Assembly: GCA_017303635.1 (NCBI GenBank)
Contig: JAFLCG010000006.1
Span: 1-64,000 of the forward strand
Origin: Anaerolineae bacterium
Lineage (GTDB): Bacteria; Chloroflexota; Anaerolineae; Aggregatilineales; Phototrophicaceae
DNA length: 64,000 nucleotides
Direction: 5' to 3'
Shown here piece after piece: positions 1 through 8,900 of this stretch. The notes beneath the pieces were generated by a model, which made no database searches, was not told the DNA's origin, and saw only the letters and a program-made list of their open reading frames with translations. The first letter of the stretch is position 1, and each line of letters opens with the position of its first letter. The position numbers and the translations under genes are program-made.

Positions 1-79
1 GCTCATCCGACCGTATGGCAGCTTCCAGTTGCTTTACTTCCACTTCCGGCAGCGTGTAGTTGGGATATCGTTTGTTCAT
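1..79 (-). CDS. N-terminal fragment of a helix-turn-helix or IS630-type transposase-like protein (cut by window edge)
   Basis: On the minus strand an ATG at 79 opens a frame that runs off the window edge after 26 codons, beginning MNKRYPNYTLPEVEVKQLEA. The pattern of a short basic start followed by a helix rich in E, Q and L resembles the N-terminal helix-turn-helix region of IS630-like transposases and related winged-helix proteins. Only the N-terminus is visible, so this is a weak family guess. The upstream region (126-143) carries two direct TGTTCCG boxes that could be regulatory. Confidence 0.3.
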   Translation of the reverse strand, partial: MNKRYPNYTLPEVEVKQLEAAIRSDE

Positions 80-125
80 CCCTCTATTCTATTTTACTTT
101 CTACCCTTTTCCACATACCTACTTA

Positions 126-143
126 TGTTCCGTTTTTGTTCCG
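126..143 (-). promoter_or_regulatory. Direct repeat of TGTTCCG upstream of the minus-strand ORF
   Basis: TGTTCCG occurs at 126-132 and again at 137-143, followed by an AT-rich run, 47-64 bases upstream of the minus-strand start at 79. The same half-site forms perfect palindromes at 36575 and 46289. It could be an operator of the same regulator, but here the half-sites are direct rather than inverted. Confidence 0.25.
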
Positions 144-187
144 ATTTTTCAATGACAGGACCTAAGCAGATGTGCCGATTTTCAGAC

Positions 188-207
188 GGGCGCACAGCCG
201 TGCGCCC
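188..207. repeat. Intergenic hairpin repeat GGGCGCAC-AGCC-GTGCGCCC
   Basis: A perfect 8-bp inverted repeat with an AGCC loop, followed by CTAC. Copies or near copies occur at 50256-50275 and 55065-55082, and longer variants form the core of the elements at 1797-2012 and 55141-55243. It looks like a dispersed structural repeat. Confidence 0.6.
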
Positions 208-233
208 CTACAAGAGGCGCTACTTTGCGTAAA

Positions 234-317
234 TGGGACTTACGCAATCGCGGGATCGCTGCGCGACATACGGCGAAGACGCCGCCCCTCCGCCATTCGC
301 GTTTTGGGTAAGTCGTG
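234..317 (-). mobile_element. Degenerate copy of the 93-bp MITE seen at 36632
   Basis: The left end contains GGGACTTACGCA and the right end GGGTAAGTCGTG, an imperfect terminal inverted repeat. The interior matches the reverse complement of the element at 36632-36724, for example GGGATCGCTGCGCGA and the GAAGACGCC segment. It sits directly against the stop codon of the NADH dehydrogenase gene. No target-site duplication is evident, as expected for an older copy. Confidence 0.55.
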
Positions 318-319
318 AT

Positions 320-1666
320 CTATCCGTTCACCCCGGTGGGGGTACCCAGCTCCTTAGGCTGTTCCAGTTCGACCATCCGCTCGTCCTGATTGAGGATAAT
401 CCGCACACTGCGGTCATAGGTCAGGTAGTTCCAGGCCCAGTTGAGCAGCACCCCCAGCCGATTGCGGAAACCGACCAGTGTCATCAGATGCAGACCCAGC
501 CACGCGACCCAGGCGATGAAGCCGCTCACCGGGATGCGGTTGAAGACCCAGGCCACCGCCCGGTTGCGCCCGATGGTCGCCATCGTCCCCCGATCCTGAT
601 ACTGAAAGGGTTTTGGCGCTGCCCCGCCCTGCACCTGATTCAGCGCATTGCGGGCGGCCAGGATGCCCTGCTGCTGCGCGACCGGGGCCAGCATCGGGTA
701 GGGCTGCCCGCTGGGATCTTCCAGCCAGGCCATATCACCGATGACGTAGACGCCCTCTAACCCCAGTGCTTCGAGCGTTGGGCTGACCGGCACGCGCCCG
801 CCCCGCGCCAGCGGAACGCCCAACAGGCTCGCCAGGGGGGATGCCTTCACGCCAGCCGCCCAAATCAAGGTATGAGTCGGAATATGAGTACCATCCTTCA
901 GCGTGATGTGATCGGCAGCGACGGTATCGACCGGGCTGTTGAGCATGACTTCGACCCCCATCGACTGCAACTGCTCATAGGCCGACTGCTGTAAACCCGC
1001 CGGGTAAGGGGCGAGCAAGCGGTCACTGGCTTCGACCAGAATGACACGGGCGTGGAGTTCGCCCATGTTGGCGTAGTCTTTGCGTAACACCCAGCGGTAG
1101 AGCTCCAGCATGGCACCAGCAGTCTCCAAGCCGGTCGGGCCACCACCCACCACTACAATGGTCATCAGGGCCTGCCGTAAGGCGGCCTCCTCTTCCCAGG
1201 CGGCGCGCTCAAACAGGCGCAGGATGTGATGGCGCAGGCCAACCGCATCCTGTAGATCCTTGAGGCCAAAGGCATGGCGTTCAAGGTCGGCATTGCCGAA
1301 GGTATTGGTGACACTCCCCCCCGCCACGATCAGCGCATCGTAGGGTTCTTCGCGCAGGCCATCTTCGGCCTCGACAATCACCCGACGGGTAGCCGCATCA
1401 ATCGCGGTCACGGTACCCAGCAAAAAGCGGATGTTGGGCGATCCATGGAAGATACCCCGCACTGGATAAGCGATCTGTTCCGGTTCGAGGCCGCTGGTCG
1501 CCACCTGATACAGTAACGGCGTGAAGGTATGGTAGTTGTGACGGTCAATCAGCAGCACATCCACTGGCTGATGGTTCAGGCTGCGGGCGGCATAAAGCCC
1601 ACCAAAGCCTGCGCCAATAATGATGATCCGGCGTCGGTTCGCAGTAGTCGTGGCATCAGGGGTCAT
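320..1666 (-). CDS. ndh: NAD(P)/FAD-dependent oxidoreductase, type II NADH:quinone dehydrogenase (NDH-2)
   Basis: This is probably a peripheral membrane flavoprotein that passes electrons from NADH to quinone without pumping protons. The first Rossmann motif GAGFGG lies near the N-terminus and binds FAD. A second, VVVGGGPTGLE in the middle, binds NADH. WAAG, VIGDM and the APVAQQQG quinone-site stretch are typical of NDH-2. The C-terminus has an amphipathic or hydrophobic region (FIAWVAWLGLHLMTLVGF) suited to membrane attachment. I chose the ATG at 1666 because GAGG lies about 8 bases upstream; the open frame extends to 1702 without a good ribosome site. Length about 448 aa, normal for the family. 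It is monocistronic, with repeats on both sides. It may supply the quinol pool used by the cytochrome b complex at 22-27 kb. Confidence 0.9.
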   Translation of the reverse strand: MTPDATTTANRRRIIIIGAGFGGLYAARSLNHQPVDVLLIDRHNYHTFTPLLYQVATSGLEPEQIAYPVRGIFHGSPNIRFLLGTVTAIDAATRRVIVEAEDGLREEPYDALIVAGGSVTNTFGNADLERHAFGLKDLQDAVGLRHHILRLFERAAWEEEAALRQALMTIVVVGGGPTGLETAGAMLELYRWVLRKDYANMGELHARVILVEASDRLLAPYPAGLQQSAYEQLQSMGVEVMLNSPVDTVAADHITLKDGTHIPTHTLIWAAGVKASPLASLLGVPLARGGRVPVSPTLEALGLEGVYVIGDMAWLEDPSGQPYPMLAPVAQQQGILAARNALNQVQGGAAPKPFQYQDRGTMATIGRNRAVAWVFNRIPVSGFIAWVAWLGLHLMTLVGFRNRLGVLLNWAWNYLTYDRSVRIILNQDERMVELEQPKELGTPTGVNG

Positions 1667-1796
1667 GAATGGCCTCAGCATTACTTGTGAAATTATGCAC
1701 AATACATAGAAGTATCGCAGCTTCGCCTTCTTACGTCCTCCGTCAAAAGACGGAAATCGATTGCTTGATACCCATCCTGAAAATCGCTAAGTGCTC

Positions 1797-2012
1797 CATC
1801 CGGTCAATGATCAAAGCGGGCGCACAGCCGTCCCAAAGGGAGACTTCGCTCTGCGCCCCTAATGAGATTTGACAGGCGAGATCGGTAAGCGGCGGGCGCA
1901 CAGCCGTCCCAATGGGAGGCTTCGCTCTGCGCCCCTACAAAACCTCATTACCGAATTTGAACGTCAAACATCATCAGGAATCACTGATTTCGATTAGATT
2001 ACTTACCGGAAA
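1797..2012. repeat. Composite intergenic element: outer repeat with CATCCGG ends interrupted by an inner 121-bp element
   Basis: The outer ends are inverted: CATCCGGTCAATGATC at 1797 and GATTACTTACCGGAAA ending at 2012. An uninterrupted 103-bp relative lies in inverse orientation at 55141-55243. In this copy the segment corresponding to CCTACAGG is replaced by the inner element at 1858-1978. Outer length minus inner length plus 8 gives exactly 103. Each part contains a GGGCGCACAGCCGTCCCA hairpin core. No coding capacity is seen. Confidence 0.6.
1858..1978. repeat. Inner 121-bp element with CCTAATGAG inverted ends
   Basis: It starts CCTAATGAGATTTGACAGG and ends GTCAAACATCATCAGG, an imperfect inverted repeat. 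A second copy of exactly the same length, 121 bp, is at 12979-13099, sharing the ends, the CATTACCGAA segment and a GGGCG...GCCCCTAC hairpin. It appears inserted inside the outer element. MITE-like; no transposase is present in the window. Confidence 0.6.
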
Positions 2013-2077
2013 ATCGCTAAGATGATGCCGTCCGCTGCCCTACCTATCATCCATCTTCGTTCCTGGAGTCCACCGTG

Positions 2078-2617
2078 ATGAATACGCCTGTTCTCCTGCT
2101 CCCTGGTATTGGTAATTCCGGCCCGCAACACTGGCAAAGCCTATGGGAGATGGAATTCCCCCATTTCCAACGTATTCAGCAGCGAGACTGGGACCATCCG
2201 GTCTGTGAGGAATGGGTCGCAACCCTTGAAACTACGATTGCAGCCATGACCCACCCGCCGATTCTGGTGGCGCACAGCCTGGCCTGCCTGATGGTTGCAG
2301 CCTGGGCAAGTTCGACCCGGCAACGCATCAAGGGGGCGCTCCTGGTGGCCGTGCCTGACCCCCATGGGCCGCAGTTCCCATCTGAAGCCACTGGATTTAC
2401 AGACATTCCGCATGATGCCTTTCCGTTTCCCAGCACCGTGATTGCCAGCAGTAACGATCCTTACGCTACGCTGGCCTACGTGCAGCAATGCGCCCATGAC
2501 TGGGGAAGCCAACTCATCACTATTGGGGATGCCGGTCACATCAATGCAGCCAGTCAGCTAGGCCGTTGGGAACAGGGCTTACAATTTTTGGCTGCGCTGA
2601 CCCGAGCGACAACTTAA
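2078..2617 (+). CDS. RBBP9/YdeN-family alpha/beta serine hydrolase
   Basis: A small cytoplasmic alpha/beta hydrolase of 179 aa, the usual size for the family. The N-terminal LLPGIGNSGPQHWQ motif is characteristic of RBBP9/YdeN proteins. The likely nucleophile is the Ser of AHSLAC (near residue 67), the acid is the Asp of SSNDPY, and the His is in GDAGHINA near the C-terminus. The natural substrate of this family is generally unknown. GGAG at 2065-2068 supports the ATG at 2078; a GTG at 2075 directly before it is also possible. The gene stands alone between a repeat-rich spacer and the PspA-like gene. Confidence 0.85.
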   Translation: MNTPVLLLPGIGNSGPQHWQSLWEMEFPHFQRIQQRDWDHPVCEEWVATLETTIAAMTHPPILVAHSLACLMVAAWASSTRQRIKGALLVAVPDPHGPQFPSEATGFTDIPHDAFPFPSTVIASSNDPYATLAYVQQCAHDWGSQLITIGDAGHINAASQLGRWEQGLQFLAALTRATT

Positions 2618-2739
2618 GCCGTCCCAGCGCTGGTCACTCACCCCGATGAGCGCAACTTGCGCTATACTGAGTGCGTATTGTTGGAAGGTCACACATCCAG
2701 CCAGACCGTTGCTTGCCCGCGCAAGGAGAAAAGATCCGC

Positions 2740-3453
2740 ATGGCCCCGAACCTCTTTGAGAAAATCAACACGCTCATCAGTGCCAATCTGCATTCCCTGG
2801 TTGACCGTGCCCTGGAAAACAACTCGGTCCAGGTGATGGACGAGTATGTCCGCCAGGTCGAACGCAACCTGGATATGCTGGAAGACTCGGCGGCGACCGT
2901 CGGCGGCACCGTCAAGACCCTCAAGCGCAAGTATGAGGAATTTGCAGCAGCGGCGGAAAAGCTCGACCGCGATATTGATACGCTGGTGGTCAAGGGCAAG
3001 ATGGATCTGGCTGCCGCCGCCCAGGCCGAGTTGAACACCAAGCAGCAGCTTTCCCAGGAATACTACGAGCAGTGGCAAAACCAGGACGGGCAGTACCAGA
3101 AGATGCTGGATATGCGCGTCAAGCTGGAAGGCCGCCTGACTATGATTAAGCAGGAACGCGAACACCTGCGCTCGCTGATCGAACTGGCAGAGGCCAAGAA
3201 GGTCGTCACCAAGACGGTCAAGAGCCTGGATGCGCTCTCCAACGTGGGCGATGAGCAGGTCAGCAACCTCAGCGACCAAATCCGCCAGCGGTTGGATGAA
3301 GAAGATGCGCGCCTGGAAATGGCAACCCGCAACATCTCCGAGGAGATCGACGATGCGGTGCGCGGCGGCGAGATCGAACGGCAGTTGGAAGAACGCCGTC
3401 GTCGCCTGTTGAATGCCTCCGGCGGGGGCAGTGGCGAAGCAGCCAGCAGTTAG
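2740..3453 (+). CDS. pspA: PspA/IM30 family membrane-stress protein
   Basis: A 237-aa protein that is almost entirely alpha-helical coiled coil, with the family opening NLFEKINTLISANLHSLVDRA and repeated E, K, R and Q heptads. PspA/IM30 proteins polymerise on the inner face of the cytoplasmic membrane and protect it from proton leakage. The C-terminus ends in a flexible Gly/Ser/Ala tail. AAGGAG at 2723-2728 identifies the ATG at 2740, and a frame extending up to 2671 has no such site. TATACT near 2661 may be the -10 element. The next gene encodes a membrane-anchored coiled-coil protein and may be its partner. Confidence 0.85.
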   Translation: MAPNLFEKINTLISANLHSLVDRALENNSVQVMDEYVRQVERNLDMLEDSAATVGGTVKTLKRKYEEFAAAAEKLDRDIDTLVVKGKMDLAAAAQAELNTKQQLSQEYYEQWQNQDGQYQKMLDMRVKLEGRLTMIKQEREHLRSLIELAEAKKVVTKTVKSLDALSNVGDEQVSNLSDQIRQRLDEEDARLEMATRNISEEIDDAVRGGEIERQLEERRRRLLNASGGGSGEAASS

Positions 3454-3631
3454 TTTCTGGTTTCAGGTTACTAGTTGCAGGTTTCAAGAAGCGAGAGGCA
3501 AGTCCGGGTATTGCGAATACCCGGTGTCGTCATGGCGCAGTGCCTCGCGCCTGAATTGCTGGAAGTTGGAAGCGGGTGGCCGGCAGCCCGGCCTTAAGAC
3601 CCGCTTCGCATGATCGGAATGTGATAGCGAT

Positions 3632-4453
3632 ATGACACAGGATGCACGCGATCAGGTACGGGGGCGGGCGCTGGGAGCCATCCTCCGCAATGCCTTGCTG
3701 AGTTGGGAGACTGTCCTCACGGCAGGTCTCGCTATCGGCTTGACTGTCCTCAGTCCGCAGCCGTTCGACTGGTGGCAGCCGTGGTTCTGGTTGGCGGGTG
3801 GTGGATTGGCTGAAGCAGCGTTCATCATCTCGCGGCTGACGGATCCCACGCTGGCGACCGAGGCGGTCACCCGCGAATTTGAGCAGAAGTTCGACCTGGG
3901 GGACATCCGCAGCGGCGTTTCCCGGCAGCGGTTACAAAGCGCCCTGGAATACCGCCGGAACATGCTCAAGCTGATGGATCAGAAAGGCGGCGCGATGCGC
4001 GCCAGCCTCAAACAGACCATCGATGATGTCAACGACTGGATTGGGCATATGTTCAATCTAGCGCGGGCGATTGACTCGTTTGACGCCAATGATCTGGTCG
4101 AGCGGGATCGCAAGATGGTGCCGCAGCAGATCACGAAGACCAAACAGCGCATTGACCTGGAACGCGACCCGGTCGTCAAGCAGGATTTGCAGCAGCAGTT
4201 GGCGCAGCTCCAGCAGCAATTGACCAACCTGGAAGCGACTGCCAACGGCGTCAAACGGGCAGAGATCCAACTGGAAAGCACGCTCTCGTCACTGGGCACC
4301 ATCTACGCGCAGATGTCCCTGCTGGGTGCCAAAGAAGTCGACAGCGCCAAGGCCCAGCGCCTGCGCCTGGAGATCCAGGACGAAGTCGCCAGCCTGCAGG
4401 ATACGATTGATGCCATGACCGAGGTGCAGTCGCAGCGGTTGCAAATGCGGTAA
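3632..4453 (+). CDS. Two-TM coiled-coil protein, possible PspA partner
   Basis: A 273-aa protein not assignable to a named family. Two hydrophobic stretches near residues 20-42 and 48-66 (containing WWQPWFWLAGGG) probably form a membrane hairpin. The remaining 200 residues are helical with Gln/Leu heptads, for example QQLAQLQQQLTNLEA around 190-205. The gene follows pspA on the same strand after a 178-bp repeat-rich spacer, so it may have its own promoter. From position and architecture I infer that it anchors or modulates PspA assemblies at the membrane. No clear Shine-Dalgarno precedes the ATG. Confidence 0.6.
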   Translation: MTQDARDQVRGRALGAILRNALLSWETVLTAGLAIGLTVLSPQPFDWWQPWFWLAGGGLAEAAFIISRLTDPTLATEAVTREFEQKFDLGDIRSGVSRQRLQSALEYRRNMLKLMDQKGGAMRASLKQTIDDVNDWIGHMFNLARAIDSFDANDLVERDRKMVPQQITKTKQRIDLERDPVVKQDLQQQLAQLQQQLTNLEATANGVKRAEIQLESTLSSLGTIYAQMSLLGAKEVDSAKAQRLRLEIQDEVASLQDTIDAMTEVQSQRLQMR

Positions 4454-4491
4454 GACAAATCCGTTCAGCACAGAGGCACAGAAACTTCTCA

Positions 4492-4525
4492 GAGGGTCAC
4501 AGAGTCCGAACCGTCTGTGACCCTC
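4492..4525 (+). terminator. Hairpin between the coiled-coil gene and cobO
   Basis: Perfect 11-bp stem GAGGGTCACAG / CTGTGACCCTC with a 12-base loop, 22 bases before the cobO start. There is no clean T-run, so it may act as an attenuator or mRNA-stability element. A cobalamin riboswitch was looked for and not seen. Confidence 0.45.
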
Positions 4526-4546
4526 GATGTTTCGATTTGAACAACC

Positions 4547-5083
4547 ATGACTGACTCCAAGAATCGCAAGGGGCTTGTCCTCATCAACACGGGCGATGGC
4601 AAAGGCAAAACCACGGCGGCCATCGGTGTACTGTTGCGCGCCTGGGGCCGGGGCATGCGCGTCTGCATGATTCAGTTCCTGAAGCATGAGAGCGGCGGTT
4701 GGGGAGAAGTCCGTGCCGCGCAAAAGCTGGACATCGAATGGATCAAGACAGGTGACGGTTTCACCTGGACATCCAAAGATCTGGACGAGACCACGGCCAA
4801 GGCCCTGCATGGCTGGTCAATCGCACAGCAGAAGATCCTCTCCAGCCAATATGACCTCATCGTGCTGGATGAGTTCACTTACCTGATGTCGCTCGGCTGG
4901 CTGGAAACAGGCGGGGTGATCGACTGGTTGAAGCAGCACAAACCGCCTGGCCTGCACCTCATCATCACCGGACGCGATGCACCCGCTGCACTGCGTGAGT
5001 ATGCCGACCTGGTGACTGAGATGGTCAAACACAAACATCCCTATGATGTGGGCATCCAGGCCCAACCCGGCATTGAGTTCTAA
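4547..5083 (+). CDS. cobO: Cob(I)yrinic acid a,c-diamide adenosyltransferase (CobO/BtuR type)
   Basis: Cytoplasmic ATP:corrinoid adenosyltransferase that attaches the 5'-deoxyadenosyl ligand to reduced corrinoids during adenosylcobalamin synthesis or salvage. The P-loop TGDGKGKTT lies at residues 14-22, and VLDEFTYLM is the Walker-B-like segment. The [14 protein letters not shown] and [10 protein letters not shown] stretches match CobA/CobO proteins, and 178 aa is the normal size. The next gene, cbiR, overlaps its 3' end, which suggests translational coupling. No other corrinoid synthesis genes are in view, so a role in salvage and remodelling is more likely than full synthesis. Confidence 0.93.
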   Translation: MTDSKNRKGLVLINTGDGKGKTTAAIGVLLRAWGRGMRVCMIQFLKHESGGWGEVRAAQKLDIEWIKTGDGFTWTSKDLDETTAKALHGWSIAQQKILSSQYDLIVLDEFTYLMSLGWLETGGVIDWLKQHKPPGLHLIITGRDAPAALREYADLVTEMVKHKHPYDVGIQAQPGIEF

Positions 5084-5867
5084 ACACGCGTACCCCTTCC
5101 GTTTAGGCAGCACCTCTTACGTCTACCCCGGCGACCTCGTCCACAATGCCGAGCGCCTGGCGAGTCAGGTCGATGATATTGAACTGGTGTTATTTGACGT
5201 CTCGGATGAGCAGCATAATCTGCCGGACGCTGCCACTATCAAGCGATTGGCGCAGATCGGGCGCGAATACGGGCTGAGTTATACGGTGCATCTGCCGTTT
5301 GACTTGCAGCCTGATCATCCCCCGTTGAGGCCACTCCATCGCCAGCCGCCCCGACCGCAAAGCCCGCTGGGGATGGCACGCTGGACGATTCAGCAATGCC
5401 AGTCGTTGAACCCCTATGCCTATGTGTTTCACCTGGATACGGCCCATGCCGGTAGCCCAGCCTGGAATGAGCAGATGATCGCGGCCCTGAACGATTTACG
5501 GACTGCGGTCGATGATCCTGAACGCCTCACACTGGAAAACCTGGAAAGCTACCCGCCCGACTATCTTGAACCGATCTACACAGCCGTGCCTATCCGCCGG
5601 GCGCTGGACATCGGTCATCTCTGGAAACAGGGACGTGATCCGCTGCCCGTCATTGATCGCTGGCTCGATCACACTCGTGTCATCCACCTTCACGCCATGC
5701 AGGAGTACGATCATCGTTCCTTGCAGTTGGCGCCCGCAGATCTGCTCGATGCTGTCGTAGAGCGGCTTAGAGGCTGGTCAGGCGTGTTGACACTGGAAGT
5801 CTTTGAGGATGATTTCTTCAGCAGCCGAGAGGCACTGGCCGAGTCCTGGCTGCGGGTGATGGGCTGA
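5043..5867 (+). CDS. cbiR: CbiR-like cobamide-remodelling phosphodiesterase (AP-endonuclease-2-type TIM barrel)
   Basis: A TIM-barrel protein of the sugar phosphate isomerase/AP endonuclease 2 superfamily. The N-terminal [19 protein letters not shown], followed by [10 protein letters not shown] and YTVHLPFDL, matches my recollection of CbiR, which hydrolyses the phosphoester of the cobamide lower-ligand loop so that the base can be exchanged. Candidate metal ligands lie in TLENLES, LDIGHLW, VIHLHAM and LTLEVFED. The frame opens with ATG-ATG at 5043 inside cobO; TTG at 5073 is an alternative start. The overlap with cobO strongly supports a corrinoid role. If not CbiR, it is a sugar phosphate isomerase homologue. 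Confidence 0.72.
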   Translation: MMWASRPNPALSSKHAYPFRLGSTSYVYPGDLVHNAERLASQVDDIELVLFDVSDEQHNLPDAATIKRLAQIGREYGLSYTVHLPFDLQPDHPPLRPLHRQPPRPQSPLGMARWTIQQCQSLNPYAYVFHLDTAHAGSPAWNEQMIAALNDLRTAVDDPERLTLENLESYPPDYLEPIYTAVPIRRALDIGHLWKQGRDPLPVIDRWLDHTRVIHLHAMQEYDHRSLQLAPADLLDAVVERLRGWSGVLTLEVFEDDFFSSREALAESWLRVMG

Positions 5868-5972
5868 TCATTCTAAAAACCGCAAGCCTGTAACGGGGTG
5901 AGATCAAGCAGCTTATAGTACAATACCTGCATATTGAGTGCTGCCCATTTCATCCCGGTGAACAGGAACGCG

Positions 5973-8900
5973 ATGACTGCTTCATCTGTAACCTATCTAC
6001 TTGAACACTTCTACTATGGTCAGGTTGTCCGCAACGGCACACCGGAAGGCGACCTGCAACTCCTGGCAGAATCCAAAGGCATCACGCCAGAGCAAATCGC
6101 GGAGGCGGTTAAGCTCGGCCTGATCCCGCCCGTACCGGACTCGCCAACGGGTTCATGGGCGCTCATCCGGGGGCGTAATGCGGTGCAGTTTATGCTGGTG
6201 CAGTCGATGATTGGCGAGATGGGCCAATCGATGCTGCACTACATCCTCTGCCCAGTGGATACCCTGCGCGGGATGGGCGGTAACCTGCGCGCCCTGCTCA
6301 AGCTGGTACAGGAAAAGATGCCCATCTACGACCAACCGGGCGGGCCGCTCGCGCCGCTGGCATTTGCCCAACCAGAATTCCCCACGGTCGAAGAACAGAT
6401 TGATGAAATCCTTGACCTGATGAGCGTGGCCCATAACCGCATGGACACGCTGGAAACCATGCTGGCAGCCATTGTGCAGGGTGTGCCGCTGGTCGTGCAA
6501 AATGCGCCGATGGATGTCACGGCCCGGATTGGGTTGGTGCAGGGCCTGCTGGCGCTGCTGCCCCAATCCGCGCGCTTCGGAGTGACCTACGCGACCCATA
6601 CGCTGGCCTCGACCCAGACGGAGGCCCAGGTCCGCTTCCACAGTGGTGGCAAGCTCTCCCGTGAGACGCTGGTCTATGATTGGCCGACGGGCAAACTGGC
6701 GGGCAAAGCCATCGAAGATGACTACAGCCGTTTCATCATCAGTCAACTGCGGCTGGATGCCGAGCTGGTCAGCAAGCAGACGCGCCGTCTGACTGCCGTC
6801 GCCGCCTGGCGGATTCGACGGGGTGAAGGACTGGCGGAGGCGCTGGCCTACGGTGCCCGCCGTATGCGGCTGGATGATGCCCTGCTGGGCAATCAGCCAG
6901 TGGAAACTGCCGACATCTCCAAAGTGCTGGGTGAAGATCCCACTTTGAGTGATGATCTGAAAATCGCTTATACCCGCCATCTGCTGGCCTTCGCGCTGGC
7001 GCTGGGGGATGTCCAACATGCTGATCCGATCGCGGTGATGATCCGCCAACAGCCCGATTTAGAGCGTGCCCTGCAAGAACAATTCAAGGAAGCCATCCCA
7101 ACCGGCAAGGCCGGAGTCGTCTTCGATGCGATCTCACGCTGGTTAGCCACCCCGCTGGGGCCTGTTGGCAAAGAGTGGGTCGAACTGGCTCACCGAGCCG
7201 CCCTGGCACACATGGACGGCCTGGTCACAACGCGGGATCTCCCCGGCATCAGCACCTTCCTCGAAGGCATTCAAAAGGCGAACCCCGGCATCGAAATCAA
7301 CAAGGTCGTGCCGAAGCTGATTGAAATGGCGCTGCCGCTGAGCATCCAGAACCGGGATCTGAACACCACCGTGTTCCTGCTGGCGGTCAACCACACTGAC
7401 GCGGACATCCTGCGCAAGTTGATCGGCGCCCAGCGCTTCATCGCCGGGCTGCCCCCGGCGGTCGGACGGATCGCCCCCTACCTGACGGGGCAGGATGCCG
7501 GGCTGGCCCCCTCCGGACTGCTGATGGATACCGCAGGAGCCTTTGGTGACGAATGGCGCGACCTGCTGCTCATCCGCCTGTGTGAAATCGCGGTACGGGC
7601 CAGACGACCGGATATCATTGATGTCAATGCACTGGTCGGCCTGATGTCGCTACTGCGGACGGCCTGGGGTGCCCAGTATGGTCAAACGCTCGGCATGATC
7701 GCCAAGCAGATGTCAACCGATGAAGTCCTCACCCGGTTGGAGTCCCCCGGCCCGACATACCTACTGCAAATCCTGCTGGCGAGCGGTGCCTACGCTGATC
7801 TGGCCAGTGAACTGCTACATCAGTCCCGCCTGCTCTACCCGGCAGATCGACAGGGTGAATACGTCCACATGGTGCGGCGGGTCTTTACGGAGACACCGCT
7901 GGCAACGGCTGATGTCCAGACCGCCCTGCGTGTCGTTTCCGAAGCTGGGGTGCGGGCGCTGCCGCTCACCATGGCGTATATCGGCGCGCTGGAAGGACAC
8001 GACTGGTCATCAGACCTCGACCCGGTTGCCGAAGAAGCTACCAGCCTGCTCTTTGATAATCCGGGCATCCTGAAAGTCATCCCGCCGATTGCCATGATTG
8101 CCCTGCTTAAATTCCACATCACGCGGGGTGATATTGCCAAAATGGTGCGTGTCGCCGGTCTGCTGCCGGATGTCGCCGTGCGGGAAGGCAGCAAAGGCAT
8201 CAACCTGATCGGGCGCATGTACAAGCTCATGGAAAGCCCTGACGAGCGGGTGCAACTCGCCCGGCTCGAACTGCTGCGCCGTTACGTCCGGCACGCGCAG
8301 GACGAGGATGGACGCCGCGCCGTCACCGCCTTCGGGCGCGAGTTCGGTCTGCGGACCCAGCAGGTGCTGGAAGCCACCTACGCCCTCAAGCGCTTGATGG
8401 GCGGCATGGACATGGTCGGTTTTGCTGATTTCCTGCATATCACCATCAGTCTGCTGCAGGAAACCGCGCAGGTCTATGTCGATAAGAATCAGCTGCCGAC
8501 GGTGGGTGCGCTGCGGAGCGACCTGGATAGCATGAGTGGTGGCCTGAATGACGAGGGACGCCGGACTCTGGCCGCGGAGATGATCGGCCTGGGCAAAGCC
8601 TTGGTGGTCGTCGGAGACCAGGCCCAGGGCGCCCGAACCCGTGACCCGGAACGCACCATTCAAACCCTACTGGATGGTGAAGGCGAACCGGCCAGCGTCC
8701 TGGAAATTTTCTGGATCATGGGCGGCTACTTCACCAAGGGCAAACGCTTCGCCCTGAAGCTTGAACGCCCGACCGGAGCGCATCCTTTCGGGCCGCGTTC
8801 CGCCCCCATGCTGCGGGATGAAGTCCAGATCGCCAATACACTCCTGCGGAGCGCCATCCGGGCCTTCCCGCCGGACAAGAAGATGACCATCGCCGCCGAA

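Noticed and set aside
2689..3279. 196-aa minus-strand open frame opposite pspA
   Set aside because: Leucine-rich shadow of the coiled-coil gene; the PspA reading has a strong ribosome site and family sequence.
4454..4546. Cobalamin riboswitch upstream of cobO
   Set aside because: The spacer is only 93 bp and shows one simple hairpin; the conserved B12-box core was not seen.
6153..7049. 298-aa minus-strand open frame within the 1061-aa gene
   Set aside because: Gln/His/Arg-rich antisense shadow without ribosome site or motif.
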